From NCBI RefSeq assembly GCF_014138045.1, contig NZ_JACGXA010000001.1:927501-991500 (forward strand): 64,000 nucleotides of DNA, written 5' to 3'. Shown in pieces: positions 7,823-16,601 of this stretch (position 1 is the first letter of the stretch; every line of letters begins with the position of its first letter). The position numbers were made by a program, and so were the translations under genes. The stretch comes from Nocardioides ginsengisegetis. GTDB taxonomy: Bacteria > Actinomycetota > Actinomycetes > Propionibacteriales > Nocardioidaceae. The notes beneath the pieces were generated by a model. It saw only the letters and a list, made by a program, of their open reading frames with translations, had not been told where the DNA came from and did not search any database.

Positions 7823-8214
7823 TTGGTCTCCCAAAAAATTTCCGCGATCTCGTCGATCTTCGCTAGCAGCTCGTCGGCCTTGGCCGCGTCGAGCTCGCCC
7901 TTGGTGCCCGAGGCACCCGCCAGCTTGGTGGCCTCGTTCACGAGGGTGTGCAGCTGGGGGTACTTCTCGAAGTGCGGCGGCTTGAAGTAGTCGGTCCACA
8001 GCACCCACAGGTGGTGCTTGACCAGCTCGGAGCGCTGCTCCTTGATCAGGACCGCGCGGGTGCGGAAGTCGGGGTCGTTGTTGTCGGCGACCTTGGCGAT
8101 GATGGCCTTGATCGACTCGGCCTCGATGCGGGCCTGGGCGGGGTCGTAGACGCCGCAGGGCAGGTCGCAGTGGGCGGAGACCTCGACAGTGGGGGCGAAC
8201 AGTCGCTCGAACAT
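7813..8214 (-). CDS. sodN: Nickel superoxide dismutase precursor
   Basis: A 133-residue precursor with a 14-residue leader followed by the nickel hook HCDLPCGVY (His15, Cys16 and Cys20; His1, Cys2 and Cys6 of the mature enzyme). The mature length of 119 residues fits the homohexameric Ni-SOD family. The enzyme dismutates superoxide using Ni(II/III) after the leader is removed to free His1. The maturation protease SodX is encoded divergently 52 bases away. In Streptomyces sodN is repressed by the nickel sensor Nur; I see no clear Nur box in the short shared promoter. Confidence 0.97.
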   Translation of the reverse strand: MFERLFAPTVEVSAHCDLPCGVYDPAQARIEAESIKAIIAKVADNNDPDFRTRAVLIKEQRSELVKHHLWVLWTDYFKPPHFEKYPQLHTLVNEATKLAGASGTKGELDAAKADELLAKIDEIAEIFWETKKA

Positions 8215-8266
8215 CCAGTGTCCTCTCGTACTCGTCTTGGCTGGCTCGGCTGCGACACTACTCCGC

Positions 8267-8662
8267 GTGCCACACCGTCCACACCCGGTGCCCCCGGGCT
8301 CCCGACCGGCCGCTCCCGTGCGGCCGATCGGCCTCGCCCGGGTCCGGGGGGAGTCGATGCTGCCGACGCTGCGGCCCGGGGACCTGCTGCTCGTCCGGTA
8401 CGCCGCGCGCGTGCGGCCCGGCGCGCTGGTGCTGGCCACGTTCGCCGACGGCACCCTCGCGGTGAAGCGGGCGGCCTCCCGGCGGGAGACCCGGAGCGGA
8501 GCGCCGGGCTGGTGGCTGGAGTCGGACAACCCCGAGCAGGGCGTCGACTCGCGGCACCGCGGCCCGGTCGCGGACGTCGACGTGCACGCCGTCGTGCTCG
8601 CGCGGGTGTGGCCGCGGCCGTGGACGGACCTCCGGCGGGTGTCGAGGCCTGTGCCAGACTGA
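8267..8662 (+). CDS. sodX: Ni-SOD maturation protease SodX (S26 family)
   Basis: A 131-residue soluble signal-peptidase-like protease. The catalytic Ser30 is in GESMLPTLRPGD and the general-base Lys67 is in LAVKRA, the Ser/Lys dyad of family S26. No membrane anchor is present, as expected for the cytoplasmic enzyme that removes the SodN leader. The GTG at 8267 was chosen because upstream codons add no conserved sequence. It is divergent from sodN. Confidence 0.9.
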   Translation: MPHRPHPVPPGSRPAAPVRPIGLARVRGESMLPTLRPGDLLLVRYAARVRPGALVLATFADGTLAVKRAASRRETRSGAPGWWLESDNPEQGVDSRHRGPVADVDVHAVVLARVWPRPWTDLRRVSRPVPD

Positions 8663-8769
8663 TCGGCAGGGAGACCCCCCGGTCCACGCAGTTCCGCGAA
8701 CCACCCGTTCCGCGTCGAGCTGGGCCACCACCATCCCCCGTACGCCTGAGCCGAAAGTCAGAAGTGGTC

Positions 8770-9990
<1,221 letters not shown>

Positions 9991-10009
9991 GCAGCGCCTG
10001 CGGACTCGA

Positions 10010-10015
10010 TAGGTT
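10010..10015 (+). promoter_or_regulatory. -10 element of a probable leaderless promoter
   Basis: TAGGTT ends 6 bases before the ATG at 10022, so the transcript should begin at the start codon. Confidence 0.5.
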
Positions 10016-10021
10016 CGGGGA

Positions 10022-10990
10022 ATGTTCGCCGTCTACGCCGACAAGTTCTCCTCCGACGACCCGCTGTCCGCCCTCGTGGTGGGGGAGCGCCCCGACCCGG
10101 TCGCCCCCGACGGGTGGACGACCGTCACGGTCAAGGCCGCCTCGCTGAACCACCACGACCTCTGGTCCCTGCGCGGCGTCGGCCTGCGCGAGGAGGCGCT
10201 GCCGATGATCCTGGGCTGCGACGCGGCCGGGTACGACGAGGACGGCAACGAGGTCGTCGTCCACGCCGTCGTGAGCGATCCGTCGTGGACCGGTGACGAG
10301 ACCCTCGACCCGAAGCGCTCGCTGCTCTCCGAGCGGCACCAGGGCACCTTCGCCGACAAGGTCGTCGTGCCGCGCGGCAACGTGGTCCCCAAGCCCGCGT
10401 CGATGTCCTTCGCCGAGGCCGCGTGCCTGCCGACCGCCTGGCTGACGGCCTACCGGATGCTCTTCACCCAGGGTGACCTCAAGGCCGGCGACACCGTGCT
10501 GGTCCAGGGCGCGGGCGGCGGCGTCGCGACCGCGCTGATCATCCTGGCCCGCGCCGGCGGCCTGAAGGTGCTGGCCACCAGCCGCGACGAGGGCAAGCGG
10601 GCCAGGGCGCTCGAGATCGGTGCCCACGAGGTCTTCGAGTCCGGCGCCCGGCTGCCCGTGAAGGTCGACGCCGTCATGGAGACCGTCGGCCGCGCCACCT
10701 GGTCGCACTCCATTCGTGCCCTGCGCCCCGGCGGCAAGATCGTCATCTCCGGCACCACCTCGGGACCCCAGCTCGACGACGCCGAGCTGACCCGCATCTT
10801 CTTCCTGCAGCTGAGCGTCATCGGCTCCACGATGGGCACCCGCGGCGAGCTGGCCTCGCTGGTCAGCCTGCTCGACGCGTCGGGCGCGCGGCCGCTCGTC
10901 GACCGCACGCTGCCGATGGACGAGGCCCGCGACGGCTTCGCGGCGATGGCCGAGGGCGACGTCTTCGGCAAGATCGTCTTCACGCGATGA
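10022..10990 (+). CDS. Zinc-independent MDR oxidoreductase (quinone reductase-like)
   Basis: A 322-residue medium-chain dehydrogenase/reductase. It has a GroES-like N-terminal domain (NHHDLWSLRGVG, ILGCDAAG) and a nucleotide-binding domain with VLVQGAGGGVATAL. The structural zinc cysteines of alcohol dehydrogenases are absent, so it is of the quinone oxidoreductase or enoyl-reductase type, probably NADPH-dependent. The substrate is unknown. Its stop overlaps the start of the SDR gene by 4 bases (ATGA), so the two are co-translated. Confidence 0.8.
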   Translation: MFAVYADKFSSDDPLSALVVGERPDPVAPDGWTTVTVKAASLNHHDLWSLRGVGLREEALPMILGCDAAGYDEDGNEVVVHAVVSDPSWTGDETLDPKRSLLSERHQGTFADKVVVPRGNVVPKPASMSFAEAACLPTAWLTAYRMLFTQGDLKAGDTVLVQGAGGGVATALIILARAGGLKVLATSRDEGKRARALEIGAHEVFESGARLPVKVDAVMETVGRATWSHSIRALRPGGKIVISGTTSGPQLDDAELTRIFFLQLSVIGSTMGTRGELASLVSLLDASGARPLVDRTLPMDEARDGFAAMAEGDVFGKIVFTR

Positions 10991-11664
10991 CGAAGATCCA
11001 CCTGCTGACCGGGGCCGGCTCGGGCATCGGCGCCGTCCTCGCCCAGCGGCTGCTCGAGCGTGGCGACGACGTGATCGCGTTGGCCCGCTCCGAGGAGCGG
11101 GCGCAGGAGCTCGCGGCCGACCTCCCCGGTGTCACGACCGTGGTCGCCGACCTCGCGTTCCCGGAGTCGGTCGAGTCGCTGTCGCTGCCCCATGCCCTCG
11201 ACTCCGTCGTGCACGCGGCGGGTGTGGTCGACCTCGGCCCGGTCGCCGAGCTCGACGTCGAGTCCTGGACGACCCAGCTCAGGGTCAACCTGGTGGCGCC
11301 GGCGGCGCTGACCCGGGTCGCGCTGTCCGCACTCCGGGCCGCCCGCGGCACGGTGGTCTTCGTCAACTCCGGCGCCGGGCTGGCCGCCCACCCGCAGTGG
11401 GCGGCGTACGCCGCCTCCAAGCACGGCCTGCGCGCCCTGGCCGACGCCCTGCGCGGCGAGGAGGCCGAGTGCGGCGTGCGGGTCACCTCGGTCTACCCCG
11501 GTCGGACGGCGACGCCCATGCAGGAGCAGGTGCACGCCCAGGAGGGCAAGGACTACGACCCCGGGGCGTGGATCCGCCCGGAGACGGTGGCCGAGGCGAT
11601 CCTCGGCGTGCTGGACCTGGGTCCGGACGCGACGGTGCCGGACCTGACGATCAGGCCGCGGTGA
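10987..11664 (+). CDS. Short-chain dehydrogenase/reductase
   Basis: A 225-residue classical SDR. It shows the cofactor-binding TGAGSGIG near the N-terminus, the VHAAG motif, the catalytic Ser in FVNSGAG and the YAASKHGLRAL Tyr/Lys pair. It is coupled to the upstream MDR oxidoreductase, so the two probably act in one redox step or pathway. Its 3' end overlaps the convergent nitroreductase gene by 14 bases. Confidence 0.87.
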   Translation: MTKIHLLTGAGSGIGAVLAQRLLERGDDVIALARSEERAQELAADLPGVTTVVADLAFPESVESLSLPHALDSVVHAAGVVDLGPVAELDVESWTTQLRVNLVAPAALTRVALSALRAARGTVVFVNSGAGLAAHPQWAAYAASKHGLRALADALRGEEAECGVRVTSVYPGRTATPMQEQVHAQEGKDYDPGAWIRPETVAEAILGVLDLGPDATVPDLTIRPR

Positions 11665-12178
11665 GGGGCTCGAGGACGAAGACCCGGATCCGGCGCAGGT
11701 TGCCGATCCGCTCCCGGTAGTTGCGGTAGCCCATGTAGAACTCCCCGGCCAGCGCGAAGATCTCGTCGGCCTCCGCCGCCGTCGCGGGCCGCGCGATGAC
11801 GTCCCGGCTGGTCCCGCGGTAGCTGACGGTCGCCCTGGGCTCGGCCTCGAGGTTGAGCGCCCAGGCCGGCGTCGACTCCTGGCCGAAGTTGGTGCCCAGC
11901 AGCGCCAGGGTGCCGTCGTAGGGCGTCGCGATGAGGTGGCTGGTCCGGCGCTGGCCCGACTTGCGGCCGGTGGTCGTGAGGTCGAGGACAGCCAGTCCGG
12001 AGAGCAGCCACGGCGCGCTCTGGCGGCCGTGGGTGACGCGCTCGATCGCGTTGTCCATGTGGCGCAGGGTACGCGAGAAGAACCAGCCCCCGGCGCGCGT
12101 GCCGCCGACCCAGCGCATCGCGCGGTGGACGGGGTTCCCGGAGGTGTGGCGGTAGTCGAGGTCCGCGGCGAGTCCCAT
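11651..12178 (-). CDS. Deazaflavin (F420)-dependent nitroreductase-family protein
   Basis: A 175-residue split-barrel protein of the Ddn/nitroreductase family. The LLVLTTTGRKSGQRR-type segment (here LDLTTTGRKSGQRRTSHL), followed by GTNFGQESTPAWALNLEAEP, is the F420-binding core. It implies F420 in the host, which fits actinobacteria. The natural substrate is unknown; relatives reduce quinones or nitro compounds. A -10 hexamer (TAGCCT, 12185-12190, minus strand) lies 6 bases before the ATG, so the transcript is probably leaderless. Confidence 0.83.
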   Translation of the reverse strand: MGLAADLDYRHTSGNPVHRAMRWVGGTRAGGWFFSRTLRHMDNAIERVTHGRQSAPWLLSGLAVLDLTTTGRKSGQRRTSHLIATPYDGTLALLGTNFGQESTPAWALNLEAEPRATVSYRGTSRDVIARPATAAEADEIFALAGEFYMGYRNYRERIGNLRRIRVFVLEPLTAA

Positions 12179-12205
12179 GTGCGGAGGCTAGCCCCGGCGG
12201 AGCGA

Positions 12206-12826
12206 CTACGTCCGCGACTTCCAGTGCAGGGCGCCGACGAGCACCATCCGCAGCTGGGTGCGGGCCGTCTCCACGATCTGCCGCTGGGTGTCGGCCCGCT
12301 GGGGTGCGCTGAGGATGGCCTCGGCCGTGGCGACCATGGCCATCACGATCAGGTTGGACAGGATGCGCAGGTCCTCCGCCGACCAGGCCGTCGTGCCGGG
12401 CAGCCGGGCCAGGTCGGTGGCGAGCTCGCGCTCGCAGAGCTCGATCTCGTGGCGGATCGCCTCGCGCACGGCCGGGGGGCCGGCGCCGCGCTCGCGGGCG
12501 ATGAACAGGAAGTGCGCGCGCTGCTGGTGCACGTGCTGGACGAGGATGTCGATCGACAGGTCGACGATGTCGGCGTACGACGGATCGCCCCGGCGGATGT
12601 CGCGCAGCATCGCGCGCAGCGACACGAAGGACTCGTCGACGAGCGCGAGCCCGAGCGCCTCGATGGAGTCGAAGTGCCGGTAGAACGCGGTCGGCACGAT
12701 GCCGACCTCCTTGGCGACCTGACGCAGCGAGAGGGCGACCAGGCTGCTGTCCTCGCAGAGGCCGAGCGCGGCGTCGAGGATCGCGCGGCGCGTGCGCTCC
12801 TTGCGTTCACCCCGGGTCTCGGCCAT
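12206..12826 (-). CDS. TetR-family regulator, DesT/FasR-like
   Basis: A 206-residue TetR protein. The N-terminal helix-turn-helix reads SLRQVAKEVGIVPTAFYRHFDS (about residues 36-57), and the C-terminal half is a helical ligand pocket. It is divergent from a ferredoxin reductase/desaturase operon, the same arrangement as desT with desCB in Pseudomonas, where the repressor senses the saturated to unsaturated acyl-CoA ratio. A -10 hexamer (TAACAT, 12834-12839) lies 7 bases before the ATG, indicating a leaderless message. The ligand is inferred from context only. Confidence 0.82.
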   Translation of the reverse strand: MAETRGERKERTRRAILDAALGLCEDSSLVALSLRQVAKEVGIVPTAFYRHFDSIEALGLALVDESFVSLRAMLRDIRRGDPSYADIVDLSIDILVQHVHQQRAHFLFIARERGAGPPAVREAIRHEIELCERELATDLARLPGTTAWSAEDLRILSNLIVMAMVATAEAILSAPQRADTQRQIVETARTQLRMVLVGALHWKSRT

Positions 12827-12902
12827 GTGTCCGATGTTAGACCCGGGTGAACGTGTGTACCGCGTCTCACGGACGAGTGCGCAGGGTCACGCGCCCTTTC
12901 CT

Positions 12903-12958
12903 TGACCGTACCGCTGGTACGCGGAGATAGTTTGAGTGAACGCATGTTCACTCAAACT
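12903..12958 (+). promoter_or_regulatory. Desaturase promoter with palindromic TetR operator
   Basis: A -35 TTGACC (12903-12908) and a -10-like GATAGT (12927-12932) are separated by 18 bases. Overlapping the -10 and the start of transcription is a perfect 13-bp inverted repeat, AGTTTGAGTGAAC / GTTCACTCAAACT, at 12929-12941 and 12946-12958 with spacer GCAT. A second small palindrome, GTACC-GCT-GGTAC, is at 12908-12920. The core AGTGAACGCNTGTT resembles the Pseudomonas DesT operator as I remember it. Confidence 0.78.
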
Positions 12959-12973
12959 TGGAAGGAGGCAGGC

Positions 12974-14056
12974 ATGAGCATCACGGGAACGCTGCTCCGC
13001 TCGAGGGCCCTCGCGGCCCTGACCTCGCCCCACGGGGTGGACCGCTACCTCGAGCAGGTGAACCCGATGTGGGCCGCGCACGAGGTGCGTGCCCGCATCG
13101 TCGACGTGCACCGCGAGGTGGACGTCCCGGGGCACCCGCCGGTCGCGACGATCACGCTCCAGCCCACCTCGACGTGGCGCGGGCACCGCGCCGGCCAGCA
13201 CGTCCAGCTCGGCGTCGAGTTCGACGGTGCCCGGCGCACGACGCGCGTCTTCACCGTCTCGAGCCCGGACTCGCGCCACGGCGACCGCTTCACGATCACC
13301 CTGCGGGCGAACCCCGAGGGGGTGGTGTCGCGGTACCTCGTCGAGCGGGCAACGCCCGGCACGATGGTCCACCTCTCGCAGGCGCAGGGCGAGTTCGTGC
13401 TGCCCGACCACGTGCCCGACCACGTCCTGTTCATCTCCGGCGGGAGCGGCATCACGCCGGTGATGTCGATGCTGCGCTCCCTGCAGCGTCGCACCCACCG
13501 CGGTCGGGTCACGTTCGTCCACTACGCCCAGAGCCCCGACCACCAGATCTTCGCCGCCGAGCTCGAGGAGATCCGTCGCAGCGGCCACGGCATCGACGTG
13601 CACCTGCTGCACCCGGAGCTCGGCGACCCGGCCCTGTCGCCGGCCTGGCTCGGGCGGCTCGTGCCGGGCTACCGGGACGTGCCCACCTGGGCCTGCGGGC
13701 CCGCGCCGCTCATCGAGGCCGTGCAGGCGGCGTACGACGGCTCCGAGGCCCTCCGGGTGGAGTACTTCAAGCCACCCCGGGTCCGAGCGAGCGAGGACGG
13801 CTCGACCGGCGAGGTCGCCTTCAGCCGATCCGGCAAGGCCGCGCCCAACACCGGCGCCTCGCTGCTCGAGCAGGCCGAGGCCCTGGGACTGCGGCCCGAG
13901 TTCGGCTGCCGCATGGGCATCTGCTTCTCCTGCACCTCACGCAAGACCGAGGGCACCGTCCGCAACGTCCTGACCGGCGAGGAGAGCTCGCTGCCGGACG
14001 AGGACATCCGTATCTGCGTCTCCGCTCCCGTCGGCGACTGCGCCGTCGCACTCTGA
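12974..14056 (+). CDS. Ferredoxin-NADP reductase-like electron donor for the desaturase
   Basis: A 360-residue protein with an FAD/NAD(P)-binding reductase module (about 40-265; TRVFTVSSPD for FAD, ISGGSGITPVMSM for NADP) fused to a C-terminal plant-type [2Fe-2S] domain. The cluster ligands are Cys312, Cys317, Cys320 and Cys348. It passes electrons from NADPH to the membrane desaturase encoded 11 bases downstream, as Rv3230c does for DesA3. Start ATG at 12974 chosen because GGAAGGAGG lies just upstream; an earlier in-frame ATG would fall inside the operator. Confidence 0.9.
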   Translation: MSITGTLLRSRALAALTSPHGVDRYLEQVNPMWAAHEVRARIVDVHREVDVPGHPPVATITLQPTSTWRGHRAGQHVQLGVEFDGARRTTRVFTVSSPDSRHGDRFTITLRANPEGVVSRYLVERATPGTMVHLSQAQGEFVLPDHVPDHVLFISGGSGITPVMSMLRSLQRRTHRGRVTFVHYAQSPDHQIFAAELEEIRRSGHGIDVHLLHPELGDPALSPAWLGRLVPGYRDVPTWACGPAPLIEAVQAAYDGSEALRVEYFKPPRVRASEDGSTGEVAFSRSGKAAPNTGASLLEQAEALGLRPEFGCRMGICFSCTSRKTEGTVRNVLTGEESSLPDEDIRICVSAPVGDCAVAL

Positions 14057-14067
14057 GAGGAACCACC

Positions 14068-15216
14068 ATGACCACCCAGACGACCAGCACTGACACGACC
14101 CACCAGGTCTCGGCAGGCTCGACCAGCGAGATCGACCTCGACGCGTTCGGCGCCGAGCTGGACGCCATCCGCCAGCGCGTCATCGCCGACCTCGGCGAGG
14201 AGGACGCGGCCTACATCCGCACGGTCGTGAAGACCCAGCGCGGCTTCGAGGTGGCCGGGCGTGCGCTGTTCTACCTGCCGCCCGCCTGGCCGCTGGCCGT
14301 GGCTGCCCTGAGCGTCTCCAAGATCCTGGACAACATGGAGATCGGCCACAACGTCATGCACGGGCAGTACGACTGGATGGGCGACCCGGGCCTGAACTCC
14401 CGGATGTACGAGTGGGACACGATGTGCCCCAGCGAGCAGTGGAAGTTCTCGCACAACTACATCCACCACACCTACACCAACATCCTCGGCAAGGACCGCG
14501 ACATCGGCTACGGCATCCTGCGGATGGACGAGGACCAGGAGTGGCGGCCCTACTACCTGGGCAACCCGCTCTACGCGACGCTGCTCATGCTCGGCTTCGA
14601 GTGGGGTGTCGCGCTGCACGACCTGGAGTTCGACCGGATCATGGCCGGCGAGAAGACCTGGGCCGAGACCAAGCACCTGCACCGCGGCCTGCTGCGCAAG
14701 ATCCGCAACCAGACGCTGAAGGACTACGTGCTCTTCCCGGCGCTGACCGGCCCGCTGTTCCCCGCGACGCTGGCGGGCAACGCCCTGGCCAACCTGATCC
14801 GCAACATCTGGACGTTCAACATCATCTTCTGCGGCCACTTCCCGGCCGGCGTCTCGACGTTCTCCCAGGAGGAGTGCGAGGACGAGTCGCGCGGTCACTG
14901 GTACTACCGGCAGCTGCTCGGCTCGGCCAACATCACGGGCAGCAAGCTCTTCCACGTGATGACCGGCAACCTCAGCCACCAGATCGAGCACCACCTGTTC
15001 CCCGACATCCCCGCGCGTCGCTACCCCGAGATCGCCGTCGAGGTCCGGGAGATCTGCGAGCGCTACGGGATCGCCTACAACTCCGGCCCGCTCGGCAGGC
15101 AGCTCGGGTCCGTGGCGCGCAAGATCTGCCGGCTCGCGCTCCCGGACCGGCTCGGGCGCCGGGCGGCGCGGTCCCGCCCGTCGGAAGACGTTGTCGGCTC
15201 GTCGCTGGCCGCGTGA
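14068..15216 (+). CDS. desA3: Membrane acyl-CoA delta-9 desaturase (DesA3-like)
   Basis: A 382-residue integral membrane fatty-acid desaturase. The three diiron histidine boxes are His94/His98 (HNVMH), His129/His133/His134 (HNYIHH) and His304/His308/His309 (HQIEHH). Hydrophobic segments lie around 68-88 and 240-275. It introduces a double bond into stearoyl- or palmitoyl-CoA using electrons from the upstream reductase. Near the N-terminus the coding sequence carries one of the small hairpin repeats (14106-14124). The extended C-terminal tail is basic and unconserved. Confidence 0.92.
   Translation: MTTQTTSTDTTHQVSAGSTSEIDLDAFGAELDAIRQRVIADLGEEDAAYIRTVVKTQRGFEVAGRALFYLPPAWPLAVAALSVSKILDNMEIGHNVMHGQYDWMGDPGLNSRMYEWDTMCPSEQWKFSHNYIHHTYTNILGKDRDIGYGILRMDEDQEWRPYYLGNPLYATLLMLGFEWGVALHDLEFDRIMAGEKTWAETKHLHRGLLRKIRNQTLKDYVLFPALTGPLFPATLAGNALANLIRNIWTFNIIFCGHFPAGVSTFSQEECEDESRGHWYYRQLLGSANITGSKLFHVMTGNLSHQIEHHLFPDIPARRYPEIAVEVREICERYGIAYNSGPLGRQLGSVARKICRLALPDRLGRRAARSRPSEDVVGSSLAA
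14106..14124 (+). repeat. Small hairpin repeat inside the desaturase gene
   Basis: GGTC and GACC flank the 11-base loop TCGGCAGGCTC. It is read in frame as part of the variable N-terminus (QVSAGST). The same loop occurs in prmC (40447-40457). Confidence 0.6.
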
Positions 15217-15226
15217 GGATGGGGTC

Positions 15227-15442
15227 ATGGACGACCACCTGAGCAAGGCCGAGATCCGCAAGGACGCGATCCAGGACGCCGTCCAGGCTGCCGCCGGGAC
15301 GGTGGGGCAGGTGACCTCGATCATCACCGGTGCCGTGCGGGACGTGGCCGGCGTCCTGGGCGGCTTCGCGACCGAGATCTTCGAGATCCGGGACGCCGCG
15401 CGCAAGGCGGCGGAGGACCACGAGGAGCAGGGCGAGCAATGA
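15227..15442 (+). CDS. Small amphipathic helical protein, function unknown
   Basis: A 71-residue protein with charged ends and a central apolar segment (VGQVTSIITGAVRDVAGVLGGFATEIFEI), suggesting a membrane-associated amphipathic helix. It lies 10 bases after the desaturase stop, preceded by AGGATGG, so it is probably the third gene of that operon. I do not recognise a family. A part in organising the desaturase/reductase complex is possible but unsupported. Confidence 0.6.
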   Translation: MDDHLSKAEIRKDAIQDAVQAAAGTVGQVTSIITGAVRDVAGVLGGFATEIFEIRDAARKAAEDHEEQGEQ

Positions 15443-15454
15443 TGGTCTAGACCA
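15443..15454. promoter_or_regulatory. DasR/NagR-like palindrome
   Basis: TGGTCTAGACCA is a perfect 12-bp palindrome directly after the stop of the 71-residue gene. With flanking bases it matches 14 of 16 positions of the DasR responsive element ACTGGTCTAGACCAGT of Streptomyces. The next gene starts 88 bases downstream at 15543. CTAG is rare in this GC-rich sequence, so chance is less likely. No GntR regulator or amino-sugar gene is in the window. Confidence 0.5.
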
Positions 15455-15542
15455 GTGGTTCGGTTCACGTCGCCGGGGGTACATGACGGACCTCGGGGAA
15501 ACGGGGATTCATGAAAGTCGAAACCTACGAACCGAGGGATTC

Positions 15543-15800
15543 ATGGACACGACCTTCGCCTCGCACTACGACGCGAACACCAGCACGCTCGAGCTCACCG
15601 GCACCTTCGACAGCGACGCCTGGGCGTCGATCCACGAGGAGATCGACCGGGCCTTCCGGCGCACGGCCTGCCGGCTCACCATCGACCTGACCCGGGCGGC
15701 CGGCATCCCGGCTCGCTCCCTCGGCCATCTCGTCCACCTCTGCAACTGCTGCTACCCGGGCACCATCGTCCGGGCGACGGCGATGCGGACCGCCGCCTGA
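15543..15800 (+). CDS. Small STAS-like protein
   Basis: An 85-residue protein whose strand-helix pattern (LELTGTFDSDAWASIHEEIDRAF, then LTIDLTRAAGIPARSLGHLVHLC) resembles STAS domains of anti-sigma antagonists. The usual phosphorylated Ser/Thr in D-S-[ST] is replaced by AGIPARS, so RsbV-type regulation is uncertain. AGGGATTC before ATG at 15543 sets the start. It lies downstream of the DasR-like palindrome and faces the acetoacetate decarboxylase-like gene. Confidence 0.5.
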   Translation: MDTTFASHYDANTSTLELTGTFDSDAWASIHEEIDRAFRRTACRLTIDLTRAAGIPARSLGHLVHLCNCCYPGTIVRATAMRTAA

Positions 15801-15809
15801 TCCACGCGC

Positions 15810-16418
15810 TCAGCCGAACGACAGGCGGAAGTCGGCCATCCGGAAGGAGGCCACGGTCCGCCGGCCGCGCAGCCAGGCGAGCGGCCCGTCCGCGGCGAAG
15901 TCCCAGTGGCCGCGGCAGGGGAGGGTCCGGGCCGAGCCGCTGATGCCGGCCAGCCGGTCCTCGCCGTCGGTGTCCTCGATGCCCGGCTGCCAGGTGCCAC
16001 CACGGAACGGCAGGCGTACGCCGGCCCGCGAGACGTCGGTGAACCAGGCCGAGGCGATCGGCCGCCGGGCGACCGACGCCGACCAGTCGGTGCGGGACAG
16101 TGGACCGGTGCGGCTGCTGTCGAGGGTGAAGTCGCACAGGTCCTTCGGGATCGCCCAGAGCTCGCGACCGCCGGCCATCGACGCGGGGGAGTCCACCCAG
16201 ATGTCGGTGATGGACACCCGCCGGCCGGGTCCCGTCCGGACCGGACGGGCGACGAGCAGCTCGGAGTAGGTGAGCGGACTGCCGTCGTCGTAGCTGACGA
16301 ACGCGGCGCCGTAGAGGCCGGCCGGACGCAGCGCGTCGACGTCCTCGGTCACCCGGAACAGCGAGCACCAGAGCTGCCCGACCATCGCCCACGGCGCGTC
16401 GGGGTAGTCGACCTCCAC
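15810..16418 (-). CDS. Acetoacetate decarboxylase-family protein
   Basis: A 202-residue protein of the acetoacetate decarboxylase superfamily. The segment RELWAIPKDL carries the Lys that forms the Schiff base in the characterised enzymes. It is shorter than classical Adc (about 245 residues), so the reaction may differ; relatives act on acetoacetate or unrelated keto acids. GTG start, 2 bases after the stop of the DUF6104 gene, which itself follows kgd by 4 bases. It is therefore the last gene of the kgd operon. Confidence 0.7.
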   Translation of the reverse strand: MEVDYPDAPWAMVGQLWCSLFRVTEDVDALRPAGLYGAAFVSYDDGSPLTYSELLVARPVRTGPGRRVSITDIWVDSPASMAGGRELWAIPKDLCDFTLDSSRTGPLSRTDWSASVARRPIASAWFTDVSRAGVRLPFRGGTWQPGIEDTDGEDRLAGISGSARTLPCRGHWDFAADGPLAWLRGRRTVASFRMADFRLSFG

Positions 16419-16420
16419 CC

Positions 16421-16597
16421 TCAGTCCTCGGGGTCGTCGAGGCGCGCCAGCCAGGTGGCGAAGCGCTCCACGGCCGTCTCGAACTCCGGGTGGGTGTCGG
16501 TGAACTCCTGGAGCCGTTCGCCCAGCCAGGCCAGGGTGACCTCTTCGTCACCCCGGCGCTTCTGGAGCTCCTCGATCCCGCGATCGGTGAAGTACAT
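16421..16597 (-). CDS. DUF6104 small protein
   Basis: A 58-residue acidic protein starting MYFTDRGIEELQKRRGDEEV and ending in WLARLDDPED, matching the actinobacterial DUF6104 family as I remember it. Relatives lie next to the 2-oxoglutarate dehydrogenase gene in Streptomyces. It starts 4 bases after the kgd stop. Its function is unknown; the fixed position suggests a role with Kgd. Confidence 0.8.
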   Translation of the reverse strand: MYFTDRGIEELQKRRGDEEVTLAWLGERLQEFTDTHPEFETAVERFATWLARLDDPED

Positions 16598-16601
16598 GCG
16601 T

